Origin: Cymodocea nodosa | Lineage: Eukaryota > Streptophyta > Magnoliopsida > Alismatales > Cymodoceaceae | NCBI GenBank assembly: GCA_036874045.1 | Contig: CM072344.1 | Span: 10,202,501-10,266,500, forward strand | Direction: 5' to 3' | DNA: 64,000 nt | Shown: one piece after another, positions 22,166 to 33,090 of the stretch | Layout: every line of letters starts with the position of its first letter | How positions within the stretch are numbered: position 1 is the stretch's first letter | The notes under the pieces: generated by a model | Seen by the model: the letters and a program-made list of their open reading frames with translations, nothing else | The model's database searches: none | What the model was told of the DNA's origin: nothing | Translations under genes and position numbers: made by a program

Positions 22166-22661
22166 ATGGCAAATTACTTTGATTTTAACTCAATAATCAA
22201 AGTTAAGAAGTTGTGTATTTGCCAAAAATGACACAATCCATGTCGCATGTCAACCATTAGATCAATTAGGACATCTTCATTGACTATTGCTAAGTCTCAA
22301 AGAAAAGCTTCAATATAGTCTAAGTTCACCATAATGATGGAAACTATAGAAGATGGTATCGTAATAGAGAAAGGCTACTCCAACAACTACATTGCAAATT
22401 TTTCTTGTAAAAGTTCTAGTAGTATAGGTCATTTAAATATGCATTTATCTACTTGTGAACTTAAATCTAATAAAAATAATAAAGATAAAATAATTCAAAT
22501 ACAACTTAATTTTACTCTTGAAAGTAGTATTTCTACGTAACACTATGACTTCAAAAAAGCTAGGGAACTTTATGCTAAATTTGTTATTATTAATAATTTA
22601 TCTATTAATTTTGGTGATAATCTATATTTTAAAGAATATATTTCACAAATTTATTATTCAT
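22166..22661 (+). pseudogene. hAT transposase, N-terminal half (BED zinc finger)
   Basis: After a TATA-like TTATAAATA near 22033, an ATG at 22166 starts a broken frame with stops. The block around SSSSIGHLNMHLSTC (about 22405-22455) fits the second half of a BED zinc finger. It is followed, after a frame change near 22540, by YDFKKARELYAKFVIINNLS, the conserved hAT segment preceding the catalytic region. The frame is cut at about 22661 by element H. The downstream half is 60872-62270; about 60 residues between them appear missing. Confidence 0.75.
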
Positions 22662-23471
22662 AATAAGAAGGTTGATTTTATGAACTCCACATTGAATAAA
22701 TTTAAAGAAGAAAATCAAAGGCATGCACAGGAAATTTTAAAGTTTACTGCAATAGAAAGAAAATTGCATACTAATTGTGAAAATTTAATTGTTGATAAGA
22801 AGAAAATGATCTGTGAAATTGAAAAACTGGAACTGACTATTACTGATTTAAATTCAGAAATTGATATGCTAAAGATTAAGATCTACGATCAAAAGGCTAT
22901 ATTAAATAAATGGAATAATAGTCAAACTATAATAAATGAACTTAGTAGTAAAATATCAAATATAGAAAAGTATGGTATTGGTTTACATGATGTATCTTTT
23001 GAAAATTATATATTGCATGATGGTACTGCCAAAAATAATGTCTTTATTTCCAGTACTAAGAATAGTAAGAGAAAAACTATTCCGTGTGTAATTAAAAAGG
23101 GAGAAAAATATGTGCAAGTTGATAAAATGCAGCATATAAATGATAGCACATGATGCAAGAATGTCAATAAAAATTTTCAGAAAAATCAAGCTAAGTCATT
23201 TGAGAATCTTAATATTCTTGATCAATTTTCTTCATATTTAAAGAATATCGGATATTCGAAATCAAATAATGTTAGAAATGAAAATTTCAACTCTGGTTTA
23301 CATAGAGATAAATGTTCTGATAATTATAACACTAAGAGAAAGAAACGAAAAAATAATTATCAGAAAATAGATAAGTTGAAGTCTAAAAATACAGATTATT
23401 TTGATATGACTCTCTCTAAAATTCTTAGACCCACTCAAAAATGGGTTCCAAGAGATAAAATCTCTTTTTGA
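22662..23471 (+). pseudogene. gag C-terminal coiled-coil part of element H
   Basis: Co-linear with the minus-strand gag at 44864-45670, sharing ENLIVDKKKMICEIEKLELT, NYILHDGTAKNN and the end KWVPRDKISF-stop (TGA 23469-23471). It is a long heptad-like coiled-coil, downstream of where the zinc knuckle would lie. TGA at about 23152 replaces the Arg codon found in the other copies (CGA to TGA). The 5' part is missing at the junction with the hAT. Confidence 0.85.
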
Positions 23472-25476
23472 CTATTTTGTTATAAAGGTAGTTTTAGAAT
23501 CTAATGTCTTTATTATTAAAAAAAAAACAAAATATTTATTTTTGAATTACAGTTTTCTGGTAGTTAAGAATTTATGAAAATTTGATTTTTATTGAAGTCA
23601 ATTTATTTAAGAAAAATTCAGAAAAGATTACTTAAGGAAAGCTAAATTGATTCAATGTGAGTGCCAACTATATTTTTGTTACTTATGTATATGCTATTAC
23701 AGAGATTTTAATAGGAAAATACATAGAAAGTATGTACTTTTTATTAAAGGAAAGTTATTAACATTCTGTTAGAAAAATTAAGTCTTACGGTTGCCTTTAA
23801 TTTAATTTACTGTCTTGTTTTATTTTTTGTTTGTTTTTGTCTGCAATTACTTGAGTAATTAATTCCATTAGGGGATCTTAAACTCTAGTCACTTAAATCA
23901 ACTAGTTTGGGATGTGCTGACTGGAAACTCATTTTGCAAGTAATTCAGATTACAATTAAAAAAAAAAAAAAAATTACCTGTTCTCGCTTGTCATTAAGTA
24001 ACTGGTTATCTTTCCCCTAAGTAAAGGATTATGATCATGTAAAAAGATGATATTGTGGGAGGTAATACATAATATATATATATGAATATAAACAAAAAAA
24101 AAAAAGGAAAAAGGGGCAATGTACTCAAGCTTAATTTATCTTTCAATGTGTTATAACAATCCTACCATAATCTATGCATATAATTTTTATTTTTTTCTTG
24201 TTATTATCTATCTATTCTTTACACATAATGTACGATATTTATTGTCTTAAGTTTGTGTACTCATTATTGAATTCTTTTAAGTTCCTGAAGGTATATCTTT
24301 ATGAATTATCTTTTATAAACTGAATAACATAAAAGCCAGAAAGTCCAAATTGTTAAATCTACTACTTCTTTCTATATTTAATTCATATTTAAAATAAATA
24401 AATTTTTTTTTTTTAGAGAGACTCAAATCTATTTAAGGCTTAACATCCTTTTTAAGTATGCTATTTGACCTTTTAAAGCCAAATCTATTGAAGGGCTTGG
24501 GAACCTAGTTTAAGTACGTCATAGATTCTTTACACTACATTTATGTAAGGGGAGCAATTTCTTGTATAATAATTCATCTATTATGAACTATTATATGTTT
24601 TCATGAAAGAATCTACATAATTTCAGGAAATACACTTTAATTAAGTACATTTCTGAGCTGTCCGTGACTTGCAGGCTTTTTAATTCTTAAGTATCTGAAT
24701 TTTCTATTGTTTCGGCAAGTTATATTGCAAGTATCAGACAGTTATGTTTTAAAACGTTCAGTAGAATATTTTATTATTTCCTGAAGTACACGTGTCAAAA
24801 CCATAATGCATGACTCAAGTGGATTTTTGGTAAGTTATCTGTAACTCTCCGAAATGCGTCTAGGCATCGGATAGTTAGATTTGTAACTATTTGAAACATC
24901 TCTTTATTATAAAACTACTTAAGTGCACATGTCGTGATTTGGAAGATTGACTTAAGTTATCTTTCGGAAGGTTATCTGTAACTCTCTGAATTGCGCCTGA
25001 GCATCAGATAGTTAGGTTTATAAGTCTCTGAAACTTTCTGAACACCTTAAGTTCAAATTGTGCACGTGTTGAATTTCACTGCTTTATAATGTCTCAATCA
25101 AAACTCGAATAGTTATGTTTAACTCTTTGACTTTCGCACCTATCCATTCGAGAAACTCGAATAGTTATCATAAGTCTTCAAGTTTTCTCACTTTTCACTT
25201 AGCTAGAAGTTATTTTCTTTGCACGAACAGTTACGCTAAGTATTCTGCTTTTGTCGGTTGTAAAACTCGTATAGTTATTGTAAGCACTCGAGTTATTTAT
25301 CAGTAACAGATCTTATATTTATGATTTCAATGATTGAATCTGTTTATCCGTTTATAAACTTGAAGAGTAATAAATGTTTTACTAACAACCTTTTGTGTTT
25401 TTACCTTGGTAAAACCTTAGTTTCGTAATCTTCACTTCCACTAAGTTCTATAGTGCACAACGAAGCTTAATCGACA
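23472..25476 (+). promoter_or_regulatory. Post-pol spacer and U3-like leader of the aORF (element H)
   Basis: Starts with sequence that follows pol in the other T elements, so gag is joined directly to it. The first ~1.1 kb is A/T-rich low complexity. From about 24620 it matches the 5' part of the C LTR: CTGTCCGTGACTTGCAGG, CACGTGTCAAAACC, GCATCGGATAGTTAG and paired AGTTA/TAACT units. A TATA-like TTATATTTATG at about 25311 and a 150-base leader precede the aORF ATG at 25477. Promoter function is inferred. Confidence 0.55.
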
Positions 25477-28400
25477 ATGTCAAGACGTGGAAGAGGTTGT
25501 AGTAGAATGACAAAAGTGTAGAAAAGAGAGTTGGAACTTCAGAAAATGCAGAATGAAATCAACGACATCTATTCAAGGTACACTTTTACAAATGAAATAC
25601 TGCATGAAATTAGAAAAGCTATTCAAGATGAGAAAAATTTATGTTGGAAGTTTATTCGCAATTATGCTGAAACATAGTTTAGACTAAAACAGACTGAACT
25701 TTCCGCATTACAACTTTGGAAATGAACTTTACAACCTAACCCTGCGGTTGTTACAAGTTTTGGACAGATACCTGAAAAATCGGTATAGTCTATCACTTAT
25801 TATGGAAAGAAATGGGGACCAATGATAGAAAATGCAAATAGGGAATTAGAAACATTGCATTCCCAACATTATTTTCCCCCAGCTGTTTTAGATGACATTT
25901 GTTTGGGTTTTTCGAGCACTACACTAGAAAAACTGGGATTTGTTACTTCTGTTTTATTTAGTTAATTTATCTTTATGTCTATTCTTACTTTTAGAAGTAA
26001 ACAAACAACCTTTAATATAATTTAGATATTAATTCCAATTTGTACTTTAATTGCAAGTGCATAGTGTCTATTGTATCAGTGTGCAAGTATAGGTCAATCC
26101 CATAGGGAATTGCTGACGAATTTAAGAACTGTTTGATTGTTAACAATTCAAATTTATATTCGATAAGCACTCCGTTGAATTACAGTTAACTCAACAGACA
26201 AAGTTCGTTGAGTTATGGTTAACTCAACGGACTATCCTTGTGGACTTAAGTTAACTCCATGAGCTTGTCTCTTCTTTATACTATTGCTATTTACAGAGGA
26301 ATTCGGCCAACCATTGGGCGATTCCACAGATTGTAAATAACATCAATTAAGCTTTTTAATGCTAGTTAACATTGGATTTATCATTAAGCAATACTAACAT
26401 TCAAATGATTCAAATAGTAACCATTAAAATCTTTAAGTCTTTTGTATGAACCAATTTCAGTAAACTGTAAAATTAAAACTAACATAAAATAATCATAAAA
26501 CTGATATAGATAACATTAATCACGATACAAAATAAACAATACAACACTCAAATACAACATACAAACAAAGACATTGTTTTTGGTATTTTTGTTTTGATGT
26601 GAACATGGAAATGGGCGAAAGGTGAAATGCAAAGTAATCTCACTCGAAAGTAAATACTTCCGACACTACTTGCAACACGATTACACCATTGAAAATTAAA
26701 CCACTTACAATTCTGTCTCCTCTCCCTATAGAATCGCGAGTCCAGAATTGCAAGATGATCTCCTCTTCAGCATGCAGGCATCAACACGAAGCCAAGGCTA
26801 AAGGCTTTACAATCTCCTGAAATATGAGTCGGCGCTTGGTGAAAATGGCTTCCCTTCCCGCAATGCGATCACTCCTCATAGTAGTTGTCAAGCACTGTGT
26901 TTGGCTCGAAATCGACCTGACATTAGGCAAGTATCCTCACAGACCTTCGATGGTTGGTGATAATGGTGGTGATGATGGTGGTGATAATGGTTGGTGTGGT
27001 ATTTCAGAGAATTGCGACGCTTATCCTCCTCTACACACACTGTCTGTCCATTGATCACACATCGATCACACTCTCTTCTTTTTTTCTTCTTTTCTTTTAT
27101 ATTTCTTCAGTAGTAACTGCTTTTGCTTGAATGATCGGTTGGATTTCCTTCATTCATATCAACGGCGATGCATCATTCTCCTGTGCGATACGTGCAAACG
27201 TGGTTTTTCCTTCCAACTGTCCTGTTTCTACAACCGCTATAGTGGCATATTAGAAAATATATAGTTCGTTGAGTTACAGATAACTCAACGGACTTTCCTC
27301 GTTGATTTAACTATAAAACACGTGCATAAATTTAACTATCCGATGCTCAGGTGCATTTCAGATACATAAGAACTTAACTATCTAATGCTCAGATGCATTT
27401 CGGATAGTTACAGATAACTCACCGATACATAACTTAAGTAAATCTACTAAATCTCAACACGTGTTAACAGTAGTTTTAATCATAAAATAACATTTCGGAG
27501 AGTTACAGGTCTAACTATCCGATGCTTAGATGCATTTCGGATAGTTATAGCTAACTCACCGAAAATCCACTTAAGTCGCTTTCCCAGAACATGACGTGTG
27601 TCCTCAGCTATTTTATAAATAAAAAGAGATTTCAGAGAGTTACAAGGATAACTATCCGATGCCCAACTGCATTTTGGATCGTTATAGATAACTCACCGAA
27701 AGTTCACTTAAGTCATTCATTTTGGTTTCGACACGTGTACTTCTGGAAATAATAAAATATTCTTTCAAAACATAACTATTCGGCAATTTAAACATAACTA
27801 TCCAATACATATTTGATCTGTTAAACATAACTGCCCAAATTTGTTCAGTAGGTTAAACATAATTGTCCGAAATATCAAAAAATTTGGATACCTAAGAATT
27901 TCACAGCCTACAACTTACCGACAGTTCATAAATGTACTAAATTAACATTAATTCCCCAAAATTAAGCAGATTCTTCAATTAAAGCATATAATAGTGCAAT
28001 TATAACATAATGGCTTAATTCTTATATGATAAGCTAAATATTATGCAATTAACTATCATTTAACTATTAATAATATGCACTTTTTCATTCTAAACAACAT
28101 TCAACAATACATAAATAAACAGAAAACTGCCATTAGCAAAATGGGCCTTCGAAGTGAAGGACAAAGAGTTTATCAACTTAAAATGGCAGAGGTTGAGAGC
28201 TTAAAACTCTATATTCCATTATTACAACCTAACCATTATTACAACCTATGCATCATGGTGAAGGTCCATCAAGACCCTAGGTGCCTTTAACAGGAGAAAT
28301 TAAGACAATTTTAGAAGCTCCTGAACAACCTGAAACACTGCAGACATATAGTTAGAAAAAGAAAAAGACAATTGAATATTTTGGACTAACTGCAGGTGTA

Positions 28401-28950
28401 CAAGGAATATTGCAACAAAAAGAAGAATCAGTGAAAAATGGAAAACTATGCTCCATTGCAGAAGCTGGACAGACATTTTTGTTAGGAATACTAGCAAATG
28501 TGAAAAATATTGGCTTACAAGCATATACTCTAAGGTATTGTGTCACATTAGTGTATAATGTATCTTTTCATACAATGGACAGTTTTTTACACAATGTTGC
28601 AAGCACACATTCTTTTCCTACAGAAAGAGAGCATGTAGGAAATTTTGATGATACATATACAGATGATATCAATTTTGATGATATTTTTTGATGATATAGA
28701 CACTAAGTCTATGAATATAGAAGATATTTCATCTGAAGAGGAATGTACAGATATTCTTCCTCTAACTGTATCACAGATAGAAAATTTTGATTTTTGGTAT
28801 AGTTGCTTATACTACGGTTTATACATATGGTTATGTCTGTTACAGTATATAATATACTTGTTGATAAATGTATATAATCAACAACATACACAATTACAGA
28901 TTGAATATCACACTGCCTATGTCTCAAGAATAGAAATTTTAGAAATATAG
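25477..28950 (+). pseudogene. aORF of element H, 5' half, split by a solo LTR
   Basis: The ATG at 25477 gives MSRRGRGCSRMTKV then a stop where the other copies read Gln, then KRELELQKMQNEINDIYSRY. The frame runs to about 25899, is interrupted by the solo C LTR, and continues at 28102 (NKQKTAISKMGLRSEGQRVY) through the FDD-rich acidic part and the hydrophobic FWYSCLYYGLYIWLCLLQY stretch (about 28795-28850). It stops at 28950, at the insertion of the minus-strand block; the rest is at 57978-59338. Several stops and a frameshift make it a pseudogene. Confidence 0.8.
25900..28096 (-). repeat. Solo LTR of family C
   Basis: 2197 bp, TGTTTGGG...TAAACA in plus coordinates, flanked by ACATT at 25895-25899 and 28097-28101, in the middle of the aORF. 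Read on the minus strand it starts TGTTTAGAATG and matches 63044-64000. No gag or pol is present, so it is best read as a solo LTR. Its 5' part (27240-28096) has dense GTTA/TAAC units with CACGTG. A perfect hairpin with CGTTGAGTTA / TAACTCAACG arms is at 26206-26229. GGTCAATCCCATAGGG lies at 26092. The small ORF at 26824-27054 is (GGT)-rich and probably fortuitous. Superfamily not determined. Confidence 0.85.
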
Positions 28951-30170
28951 TGTAGGATCGTCTGTATCACAAGAGGGGGGGTGAATTGTGTCTTTAGTAA
29001 TTAAACTAGCAGATAAAACAAGAGCACAAAACACTCGTAAATGAAATTCTATTCTTTTATTTCAAGACAGAATTTACAATATATTTTCAGCTCAATTCCC
29101 TTCTTGACGATTTTGACACATTAATTTTTGATATACAATTCAAATAGGAAAACAAAGCTCTTTTTCAAAACTAATTTTGAATTGTATAAAACCTGATCTT
29201 TATGCACACAACTCTTTTCTTTCTCTTTGCTCAGCTTCTGTATCTCTTCTTCTCCAGTTGTCGAATTTCCAGACTTCTTGCGTTTGCAGCTCCTTTTCTA
29301 AAATTGCTTAGAATTTCGAACTTCTTCTAATGTTGGAGAACTTTTCAAAATATGAATATTCAAACTTAACTTTTCAGTTAGGGATCCAGATTGAATATTC
29401 AGACTTGGTTTTTGAGATTGGGATCCTGTGTTGTAATGTAGCTCGTACTCTCTATTAGTAGTTGAACTCTATTGTCTTTCACGTTCAGCATGTTCATCCA
29501 CTTGATCCACAATCCATAATCCATAATCCACGTACTAATTTTCTCTTTAATCCAAATTACTTTCTATTTAAATTTCCACTTTCTTTATTGACAATCTGAG
29601 TTTCCACGATCTCCACTCGTAGATTCACCGAAATTTTATCTTCCTGGAGTCTTGTAGAATATCTTCTAAGTCTTCGATTTAGTCAAACATTTATCTTTTA
29701 ACTCCTGTCAAAACTCAAACACTTATCCTTTAACTCTTCGAGTTCTTGCACCTGCAAAACACGTGACTAAACAAGGAAACTTATCTGTTCGTTAATGCTT
29801 TTATAAAACTCGAATAGTTATCTATCCATGTGTATAAAAACTCGAACAAGTATTTAACTATTAGATTTTTCATTACCGAATGCACATGGAAAACACGTGA
29901 CAACTTAAAACATTAAAAACACACGTGCAGATAACTTAACTATACGAGTTTTTAACATAAAGTATTCGACAAAAACGAAACGTTAACTATCCGAAAGTTT
30001 AACTATTGCAAATATAGCTCTTCGGAAATCTTTAATTTATTCGACATAAAAATGAAACTTTTCGATAATCTGTTAACTATTATACTTAGAGAAATATACT
30101 TAGAGAATATTATGTAGACTTATTTAAATACGTTAATAAAGCATACATCTTCAAAATTAAATACCTAACA
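28951..30170 (-). repeat. 3' LTR of element 3
   Basis: 1220 bp. Plus coordinates start TGTAGGATCG and end ATACCTAACA; on the minus strand it reads TGTTAGGTATTT to CGATCCTACA. Flanked by the minus-strand polypurine tract at 30172. Contains AACTCGAATAGTTATC-type units and CACGTG. Confidence 0.93.
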
Positions 30171-30496
30171 ATCTCCCCCTTTTTGATGATGTCAAAACCT
30201 AATAAGTCACATAATTTATATCTCCCCCTTTTTGGCATTATAAAAAAGTAAACAAACTATTTTCTCCTCTTTTAGGAAGTTAAGTTTTATAAATGTAAGG
30301 AAGGATATCTTACAAAGTATATATTAATCAAAACGATAGTGTCAACCATACATAGGATTTATGGATTAAGCAAAAACTGTTTAATATCATAAACTATGAA
30401 AAATAATCACGTAACATTAAAATCAGTAAACAGTTTACATAATGGTTTTGCTTACAAATTACAAAAAATAAATCATGTAATACATAATTTGTATAA
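30171..30496 (-). other. Polypurine tract and 3' spacer of element 3
   Basis: On the minus strand AAAAAGGGGGAGA (30172-30184) directly precedes the LTR. A further GGGGGAGA run lies at about 30220-30233. The rest up to the aORF stop is AT-rich and non-coding. Confidence 0.85.
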
Positions 30497-33090
30497 TCAC
30501 AAGCCTCTTTGTCTTCGAAATATATCAAATAGGGTATCTGAAATTGTCTTTGCAATATCTGTACTAACACTGTTTATCTCATCAAGTAATGCCTGATCTA
30601 AATCATTTTGAGAAACTTGTGATGGTTGCTGTAAAAATTCAGTATGTATGTCTGTATCTATACCTGTATGTATTTCTCTGTGTATACCTTGTTGTATATT
30701 TGTATGTATATCTTGTTGTATATCTGTATGTTGCTGTGTTTCTGTAAATTCTGTGGATTGTTGTTGTGTTTGCCGAACCTGTTGTTGTTGTTGTCTGAGG
30801 ATAGGTGTATCTGCCGTTTGGTATTTTTGGAGTTCCTTTGTAGAGAAAGATCGTGACTTTAATCTTTTCTGTGGCCAAGGTGTAATATATGTTTGACTTT
30901 CCACAATTCTCAAAATTGTATCACCATAAAATAATTTACTCTGCAAATGTAAGATATGAGAAACAAAAATATCATACCAGTTCACCTGTATATCGTTGAT
31001 TAATGTGTATGTAGCATAAAGACAACATCTACCAACTTCTGCCCCATGACCAAACCTCTGAAACAATGTAGCATGCAATATTTTTGCAATAAAACGTGCT
31101 TGGCCATTTAAGTCATTTAGTAATGTCAATGGTTTGTTGGCAGTTGGATCTTTGGCTAAACTTGTAATGTCTCATCCTAATCAATAAACCTGTTTTCTTT
31201 CTGATAATTTAACTCCTTCATTTTTCAGACCAAGTACCTGATGAAGTAAATTTGGAGTTAAATATATGTCATTTTCTTGTATATTAGAAACAGGAATACC
31301 TTCTTCCACTGTTAAGTTTGAGTAAAAACAATTGAGAAGTTCGGGTATAGCAAGATGGTCTGGCTGTTGTGGAAGTAGAGTCAACAAGCCTTGAAATTCA
31401 AATAGTTCACGTATGTGTGCCATCCCGTCAAACTTAACTGGTCTTGAATATAAAACTGTAAATGTTTTATATGTCTGAAATTTGTCATAACAGTAATTAT
31501 TTCTGAACCATAATAGTGTATTTGCATCTAAACTCTATTTAGGATTAGGTATTTTCCTGTCATGATGTTCTGATCTGGGACTTGTTTCAATATTATCAAC
31601 AGCGTCTATATTGTTAGATCTTTCAGAACTAGTGGAATTTCTATCAAAACTAGTATAAATGTCTGAAATATCTGTTATTGTTGTATCAATAATCTACTGA
31701 ATTTCTTCTGTTTGTTCTTCTTGAAACATTTCAGTAGCAACAATCTCTGTAACAATCTGTATATCAGCAACCTGTATATCTATATGTGATCTATATAACT
31801 GTCTTTGTATGAAAGAATGTTCTATATCTATCTGTGGAATAGAATCATCTTGTATTTCTGAAATTTGTATATGTGAGACATTGGTAGTATCATATTCTAT
31901 TTGTAACTGTGTATGTTGTTGATTATATACTTTTATCAACAAGTATACGATATATTGTAACAGACATAACCATACATATAAAGTGTAGTATAAGCAACTG
32001 TACCAAAATTCAATAGTCTCTGTTTGAGATACAGTAAGAGGAAGAATATCTGTACATTCCTTTTCAGATGAAATATTTTCAAAATTTATAGACTTAGTGT
32101 CTATCCCATCAATAATATCATCAAATTTGATATCATCTATATATATATCATCAAAATTTCCTACATTCTCACTTTTCGTAGGAAAAGAATGTGTACTTGC
32201 AGCATTGTGTGAAAAACTGTCCATTGTATTAAAAGATACATTATGCACTAATGTGACACAATACCTTAGAGTATATACTTGTAAGCCAATATTTGTCACA
32301 TCTGCTGGGATTCCTGACAAAAATGTCTGTCCAGCTTCTGCAATAGAGCATAGTTTTCCATTTTACACTGATTCTTCTTTTTGCTGCAATATTCCTTGTA
32401 CACCTGTAGTTAGTCCAAAATATTCAATTGTATTTTCTTTTTCTGACTATATGTTTGTAGTGTTTCAGGAGGTTCTAAAATTGTCTTAATTTCTCCTGTT
32501 AAAGGCACCTATTATCTTGATGGTCCTTCACTAGGATGCCTAGGTGGTAATAATGGAATATACAGTTTTAAGCTCTCCACCTCTGCCATTTTGAGTTGAT
32601 AAACTCTTTGTCCTTCACTTCGAAGGCCCATTTTGCTAATGGCAGTTTTCTGTTCATTGATATACTGTTTAATATCATCTAAAACAGTTGGGGGAAAATA
32701 ATGCTGGGAATATAAGGATTGTAATTCCCTGTTTGCATTTTCGATCATTGGTCCCCACTTCTTTCCATAATAAGTGATAGACTGTACCGATGTCTCTAGT
32801 ACATGTCCAGAACTTACAACTGCAGGGTTAGGTTGTAAATTTCTTTTCCATAAATGCAATGCGGAAAGTTCAATCTGTTTTAGTCTAAACTGTGTTTCAA
32901 CATAATTTCGAATAATTTTCCAACAAAAATTTTTCTCATCTAGAACAGCTTTTCTGATTTCGTGTAGTACTTTGTTTGAAAAAGTGTACCTGGAGTAAAT
33001 ATCGTTGATTTCATTCTGCATTTTCTGAAGTTCCAGCTCTCTTTTCTGCACTTTGGTCATTCTACCACGTCCTCTTCCACGTCCTGACAT
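30497..33090 (-). pseudogene. aORF (env-like extra ORF) of element 3, most complete copy
   Basis: About 864 codons from the ATG at 33090. In order: basic RG-rich start (MSGRGRGRGRMTK); helical Gln/Glu-rich segment; GLRSEGQRVYQLKMAEVESL; an acidic DD-rich region (about 32200-32060); one strongly hydrophobic stretch around WYSCLYYTLYVWLCLLQYIV (about 32015-31930), a likely membrane segment; a Thr/Ser/Asp-rich linker; IRELFEFQGLLTLLPQQ ... IPELLNCFYSNL ... LLHQVLGL (31423-31181), resembling the 'putative plant transposon protein' domain; a Gln-rich DIQQDIH/HTGIDTDIH repeat; and a C-terminal helix. It has at least four stops and one frameshift (32512-32320). Position after pol matches the env-like ORF of SIRE elements, but function is unproven. 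Confidence 0.8.

Larger units (their letters stand above)
21243..22661 (+). mobile_element. Left part of a hAT DNA transposon
   Basis: About 21243 onward reads AAGTGTCAAATGGGTAGG, followed by many short 'gcccat/tgggt' direct and inverted phrases to about 21480. This resembles the terminal and subterminal regions of plant hAT elements. A 126-bp tandem duplication follows, then a transposase start. Homology stops at about 22661, where the gag fragment of element H begins; the transposase continues at 60872. The exact 5' terminus and an 8-bp target duplication could not be fixed. Confidence 0.6.

Noticed and set aside
22518..22661. First part of the 211-codon frame 22518-23153 as the real gag start
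   Set aside because: Up to about 22661 it is out-of-frame hAT sequence; only the part after this aligns with gag of the other T elements. The ORF is a fusion across the insertion junction.
26824..27054. 76-codon Gly/Asp-rich open frame
   Set aside because: Lies inside the solo C LTR over a GGTGAT-type microsatellite, and no equivalent protein motif is recognisable.
25900..28096. Solo C LTR as a complete short element or MITE
   Set aside because: TG...CA ends, a 5-bp duplication and homology to 63044-64000 favour an LTR; no PBS, PPT or ORF lies inside.
30497..33090. Calling the aORF a retroviral envelope gene
   Set aside because: Only one hydrophobic stretch and no signal peptide, cleavage site or fusion peptide could be seen; 'env-like' is used for position only.
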